From the NCBI GenBank assembly GCA_021807845.1, contig JAKBCM010000046.1, positions 1-9,538 on the forward strand: a DNA stretch of 9,538 nucleotides. Direction: 5' to 3'. This document shows, piece after piece, positions 6,408 through 9,538 of this stretch. The DNA comes from Pseudomonadota bacterium (GTDB lineage: Bacteria; Pseudomonadota; Gammaproteobacteria; Legionellales; Legionellaceae). A program made the translations under genes and the position numbers. Numbering within the stretch: position 1 is the stretch's first letter; every line of letters starts with the position of its first letter. The notes beneath the pieces were generated by a model, which was given only the letters and a program-made list of their open reading frames with translations, was not told the origin of the DNA and ran no database searches.

Positions 6408-6968
6408 CTAAAACCAAGCTTTTGCAATTTCCACTGTATCTACTCCATTCGCTGCATGTTGTAAGATTTTCCAAGTACTATTGCAGCGTTGAACATGTCC
6501 TATCAGCTCACTTTGTTTCTCACATCGATATCGAACGGGCAAGCCATCATATTCTTTTGTTGTGACCACTGCCTCACACTTCTCACCATTGGTTAATTCT
6601 ATCGCCCATGGATAAGTGCGTGACATATCAAGCGTTTGATGGTTGCTATTATCAAGTGGGCTTGCCACAGATATTTGTACACCTTGATGAGACCAAGGAG
6701 ATTCAGGACAAATTGCTTCCAAATGTGAACCATAGGGCGCTACAAAACAAGGATCATAAACAATACCTTCAGCCTCACAGTGCCAGGCATCCTCACGTTT
6801 GATTCGCTCTGACTGAGTCAGACATTGGCCATTTTTCTTAATCACCCTTTCCACCGCTGGATGAGTATCTGTTTCTGTCAAGGGTCTATACAAACTGAGC
6901 TCTGTATCACCAGCAACAGCAGGCATCGTTCCAAAAATAGCAAAAAATAGAACCACTTCTCGTTTCAT
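6408..6968 (-). CDS. Exported cysteine-containing protein of unknown function
   Basis: I do not recognise a named family. The 186 residues start with a signal peptide (basic MKRE, hydrophobic [11 protein letters not shown], likely cut after AVA at residue 19). The mature part has no membrane segment and seven cysteines (49, 64, 74, 87, 131, 149, 162), suggesting disulfide pairs formed in the periplasm or outside. Recurring short motifs are DAWHCEA (60-66), YDPCFVAP (71-78), CPESPW (87-92), [11 protein letters not shown] (121-131), RYRC (146-149) and a terminal AKAWF. The arrangement vaguely recalls small exported proteins of actinobacteria, a recollection I cannot verify. The ribosome site is unusually rich (GGAGGGGGG, six bases before ATG 6968). 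The gene converges on maiA with an 11-bp gap and diverges from asnS across 93 bp, so it is probably transcribed alone. Confidence 0.85.
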   Translation of the reverse strand: MKREVVLFFAIFGTMPAVAGDTELSLYRPLTETDTHPAVERVIKKNGQCLTQSERIKREDAWHCEAEGIVYDPCFVAPYGSHLEAICPESPWSHQGVQISVASPLDNSNHQTLDMSRTYPWAIELTNGEKCEAVVTTKEYDGLPVRYRCEKQSELIGHVQRCNSTWKILQHAANGVDTVEIAKAWF

Positions 6969-7061
6969 ACTGTTCCCCCCTCCATTTTATTTAGTGTATC
7001 ATCCCGTTTTATCACACGTATCGTGGGTGCGGTGAATCGTGACTTTTTTTCGGAGTACATC

Positions 7062-8465
7062 ATGACAGAGGTCTATACAATAAAACAATGCCTAAATGGA
7101 GAAATTAGTGTTGATACCACAGTGACTGTGCGTGGTTGGGTTAAAACCAGACGTGACTCCAAAGCTGGACTGTCATTTATCAATCTCCATGATGGTTCTT
7201 GTTTTTCACCCATTCAAGTCATTGCTTCAAATGACCTCAACAATTACCAAAGCGAAGTGTTACGCTTGACTGCGGGCTGTGCCTTGATTGCCACAGGAAA
7301 ACTGGTTGCATCACTTGGTAAGGGCCAACTCTTCGAAATTCAAGCAGAAAGCATAGAAGTGGTTGGTTGGGTTGATAATCCTGAAACCTACCCCATTCAA
7401 GCCAAACGTCATACCCTTGAATATCTTCGCGAAGTGGCTCATTTACGCCCTAGGACCAATACCATTAGCGCAATCACGCGTGTGCGCAATTGTTTGTCAC
7501 AAGCCATTCATCGTTTTTTTCATGAACAAGGATATTTTTGGATCCATACCCCTATCATCACAGCCAGTGACTGCGAAGGGGCTGGCGAGCTCTTTCGAGT
7601 CAGCACTTTGGATTTGGTCAATGTACCTAAAAATACCGAAGGAAAAATTGACTATACCAAGGATTTTTTTGGTCGTGAAACCTTTCTCACGGTATCTGGC
7701 CAATTAAATGTAGAGGCTTATTGCTTGGCTATGTCAAAAGTATATACATTTGGTCCTACGTTTCGCGCAGAAAATTCCAATACCAGCCGTCATCTTGCAG
7801 AATTTTGGATGGTAGAGCCTGAATTAGCCTTTGCATCACTCAATGACATTTGCCATCTTAGTCAAACTTTATTGCGCTATTTATGTAAGACGGTACTTGA
7901 AGAGTGCCAAGATGACATGAATTTCTTTAATCAATTTGTCGAGGTCGGTTGTATTGAGCGAATTGAGCGATTGGCTCTATCAGAATTTGAAATGCTCTCC
8001 TATACAGATGCCATCAAAGCTTTACAAAACTCAAGTGCTACCTTTGAATATCCAATCAGTTGGGGCTTGGATTTGCAGTCAGAACATGAGCGCTATATAG
8101 CAGAAACGTTATGCAAAAAACCAGTGATTGTTACTGACTACCCCAAAGAAATCAAAGGCTTTTATATGCGTCTCAATGATGATGAGAAGACCGTTGCCGC
8201 TATGGATGTCTTAGCGCCAGGAATTGGTGAAATCATCGGTGGCAGTCAACGTGAAGAGCGCCTATCCGTCCTGGACAAACGTATGGATGAGTGTGGTTTA
8301 GATAAAGACTTCTATCAATGGTATCGCGACTTACGCCGCTACGGCACAGTCCCACATGCAGGATTTGGGCTAGGCCTAGAAAGACTCGTAAGCTATATCA
8401 CAGGAGTGAACAACGTACGAGACGTCATCCCGTTCCCGAGAACCCCGGGACATGCTGAGTACTAG
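7062..8465 (+). CDS. asnS: Asparaginyl-tRNA synthetase
   Basis: Charges tRNA-Asn with asparagine in the cytoplasm. The 467 residues (E. coli 466) begin with an OB-fold anticodon-binding domain (about 1-105, with [15 protein letters not shown] at 22-36) and continue with a class II catalytic core. Motif 1 lies around [15 protein letters not shown], motif 2 from about 230 (FGPTFRAEN followed by TSRHLAEF) and motif 3 around 433-441 (GFGLGLERL), ending in [11 protein letters not shown]. From memory it is highly similar to E. coli AsnRS throughout. ATG 7062 is chosen because CGGAG lies six bases upstream and the N-terminus then matches the family; an in-frame GTG at 7023 adds 13 unsupported residues. 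Its last 41 bases are overlapped on the other strand by the next gene. Presence of AsnRS implies direct charging, though an amidotransferase route could coexist. Confidence 0.97.
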   Translation: MTEVYTIKQCLNGEISVDTTVTVRGWVKTRRDSKAGLSFINLHDGSCFSPIQVIASNDLNNYQSEVLRLTAGCALIATGKLVASLGKGQLFEIQAESIEVVGWVDNPETYPIQAKRHTLEYLREVAHLRPRTNTISAITRVRNCLSQAIHRFFHEQGYFWIHTPIITASDCEGAGELFRVSTLDLVNVPKNTEGKIDYTKDFFGRETFLTVSGQLNVEAYCLAMSKVYTFGPTFRAENSNTSRHLAEFWMVEPELAFASLNDICHLSQTLLRYLCKTVLEECQDDMNFFNQFVEVGCIERIERLALSEFEMLSYTDAIKALQNSSATFEYPISWGLDLQSEHERYIAETLCKKPVIVTDYPKEIKGFYMRLNDDEKTVAAMDVLAPGIGEIIGGSQREERLSVLDKRMDECGLDKDFYQWYRDLRRYGTVPHAGFGLGLERLVSYITGVNNVRDVIPFPRTPGHAEY

Positions 8466-9538
8466 TGGATGATATCGCGTTTGTAGGACTTTTTTGGAAA
8501 AAACGTGGTGATGTTAAAGATGAGTCAGGCGATCCACTAGCCTGCTCTTTTTGATTTTCTTGAGTGGCTTCCATCCATCTTTGAAGAATAAGACGAATCG
8601 TCCTCATCTCAAATGAGCCCCTCATTGTTGATGAGGTATTTTGTTTGGTATATTCGGACTTAAGCATTTTCCATTCTGACGATACTTTAGGTAAGCTCTC
8701 CAGAATACGCAGCGTTATTTGGATGGTATTAGGCATATATTTTTCTGCAGCCATCAATCCTTCAAATATCTCGCGCTCTATTTCTTTTGATTGATCAACC
8801 ATTGCCCCCACACAATACATCGCAAGGAATGCTGGAGCGGATATATTTGTGACATCATCCTCCCCTTTATTCACAAAATGCTCCCAAAAATAACTGGAAC
8901 ATCGCTCATGAAGTTCAGCTGAAAACAAAATAGCCGGCACCAACAGCTTCATATCGAGAATAAACCGTATAGTAGCCATGATTCTTAATGAGAATCTATC
9001 AAATAAAAAATTGAGGGACGAAACAATGATCCTTTGATTACGTGATTTGTCCTCAAATGAGGCGCTCTTTACATCGAACAATCTAGTTTCAGGATGAATA
9101 TATTGCTGTAAAAAATGTTTAATGGATTGGTCTCTGCGTAATATGTCCCCATACTTGATGAGAAACTTGAAAACATAACCGCCAATTTTATTCCATTCCT
9201 CTTCTGATTTTAAGTCAACCAAAAGTTTTAATACCGGCTGATCACAACATAAGGCTCGTGCGGCTTTTGGTGCGATAGTAGCATGACCATCGGGGTACCA
9301 ATTAACGGCACACACTGACAAAAGGCCATCCGCTGTTTTTTGAAGCTCTTGACTTGGGGATAAAGGCTGTTTGCTAACAATCATATCAATATCGATAAAT
9401 GTGCCATTTGGAAAATCAACACGTGCTTCTTCTACCATCGTATCAGAACCAGGTGGTTGGAGAATGGGGCCTGTAGAAATGATACCGCCAATTTGTTCTG
9501 ACAGCATCAAAAAATGTTGATCAAGCACGCTCCTTTCA
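8425..9538 (-). CDS. Large protein of unknown function, 5' end probably beyond the window
   Basis: No recognised domain. The frame is open from the right edge to TGA at 8427-8425, at least 370 codons. A GTG at 9528 could start it, but the AAAGGAG at 9536-9530 lies only one base before that GTG, and the first in-frame ATG (9507) is 22 bases further, so translation more likely begins outside the window. There is no signal peptide in the visible part. The middle (about 100-310) is rich in predicted helix with one moderately hydrophobic stretch ([12 protein letters not shown]). Next comes a Glu/Gln-rich segment (ATQENQKEQ), then a Ser/Thr/Pro-rich tail of about 35 residues. The final 13 or so residues are encoded opposite the asnS 3' end. 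In Legionella such tails occur in Dot/Icm substrates, so an effector is possible; this is a guess from composition and genus. Confidence 0.75.
   Translation of the reverse strand, partial: ERSVLDQHFLMLSEQIGGIISTGPILQPPGSDTMVEEARVDFPNGTFIDIDMIVSKQPLSPSQELQKTADGLLSVCAVNWYPDGHATIAPKAARALCCDQPVLKLLVDLKSEEEWNKIGGYVFKFLIKYGDILRRDQSIKHFLQQYIHPETRLFDVKSASFEDKSRNQRIIVSSLNFLFDRFSLRIMATIRFILDMKLLVPAILFSAELHERCSSYFWEHFVNKGEDDVTNISAPAFLAMYCVGAMVDQSKEIEREIFEGLMAAEKYMPNTIQITLRILESLPKVSSEWKMLKSEYTKQNTSSTMRGSFEMRTIRLILQRWMEATQENQKEQASGSPDSSLTSPRFFQKSPTNAISSTSTQHVPGFSGTG

Noticed and set aside
7012..7050. Possible attenuator: short inverted repeat (CACG with CGTG) followed by seven T residues before asnS
   Set aside because: Only about four base pairs form around a large loop, too weak for an intrinsic terminator, and no leader peptide or T-box elements are visible.
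7023..7061. GTG start giving a 13-residue extension of asnS
   Set aside because: No ribosome site precedes it, while ATG 7062 has CGGAG at ideal spacing and the family N-terminus.
7363..7707. A 114-codon plus-strand frame inside asnS
   Set aside because: It lies in another frame within highly conserved AsnRS sequence and shows no independent start signal.
8490..8503. T6-GG-A6 inverted repeat after asnS, considered as a terminator
   Set aside because: It is an AT-only stem with almost no loop and lies within the coding part of the minus-strand gene.
8462..8540. 9-bp inverted repeat CTAGTGGAT / ATCCACTAG, 61 bases apart
   Set aside because: Short, imperfect beyond nine bases and inside coding sequence; no transposase or target duplication is nearby, so chance is the simplest explanation.

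Overview
The window looks like a chromosomal segment of Legionella or a very close relative. The 4-hydroxyphenylpyruvate dioxygenase at 3701-4753 matches, as I remember it, the Legionella haemolysis/pigment protein legiolysin (Lly) along almost its whole length. The base composition is moderately AT-rich and the asparaginyl-tRNA synthetase is of gamma-proteobacterial type. I cannot assign a species without a search. Coding density is high: the largest gene-free gaps are about 140 and 93 bases, so there is no long empty stretch. I see no rRNA, tRNA, insertion sequence, phage gene or CRISPR array.

Layout. (1) Positions 1-1847, minus strand: a glycerophosphodiester uptake and use unit, with an in-window start for ugpQ (cytoplasmic glycerophosphodiester phosphodiesterase) followed by ugpB (periplasmic binding protein, running off the left edge); the two overlap by ATGA. 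A 14-codon leader ORF with a very good ribosome binding site sits directly before ugpQ and its stop overlaps the ugpQ start. (2) Positions 1804-1947: a divergent regulatory region with a likely sigma-70 promoter for the plus-strand operon, an 11-bp direct repeat spaced 33 bp apart and a 12-bp perfect palindrome. (3) Positions 1948-6396, plus strand: a tight five-gene operon of a Leu/Phe/Val-type amino-acid dehydrogenase, a cation-dependent O-methyltransferase, lly (HPPD), fumarylacetoacetate hydrolase and maleylacetoacetate isomerase. Gaps are 15 bases or less and one pair overlaps by 4 bases. (4) Positions 6408-6968, minus strand: an exported cysteine-containing protein of unknown function. 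(5) Positions 7062-8465, plus strand: asnS. (6) Positions 8425-9538, minus strand: a large unrecognised protein whose 3' end is antisense to the last codons of asnS.

How they work together. The operon covers most of the tyrosine/phenylalanine homogentisate pathway: deamination to the 2-oxo acid (inferred for the dehydrogenase), HPPD to homogentisate, then isomerase and hydrolase giving fumarate and acetoacetate. The ring-opening step, homogentisate 1,2-dioxygenase (HmgA), is not in the window, so homogentisate could build up and oxidise to pyomelanin if that gene is elsewhere, weakly expressed or absent. The ugp unit on the other side would salvage glycerol-3-phosphate from phospholipid head-group diesters. 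The points most worth a second look are the leader ORF of ugpQ, the repeats in the divergent promoter region, the O-methyltransferase inside a homogentisate operon, and the unknown gene whose C-terminal tail is overprinted on asnS.
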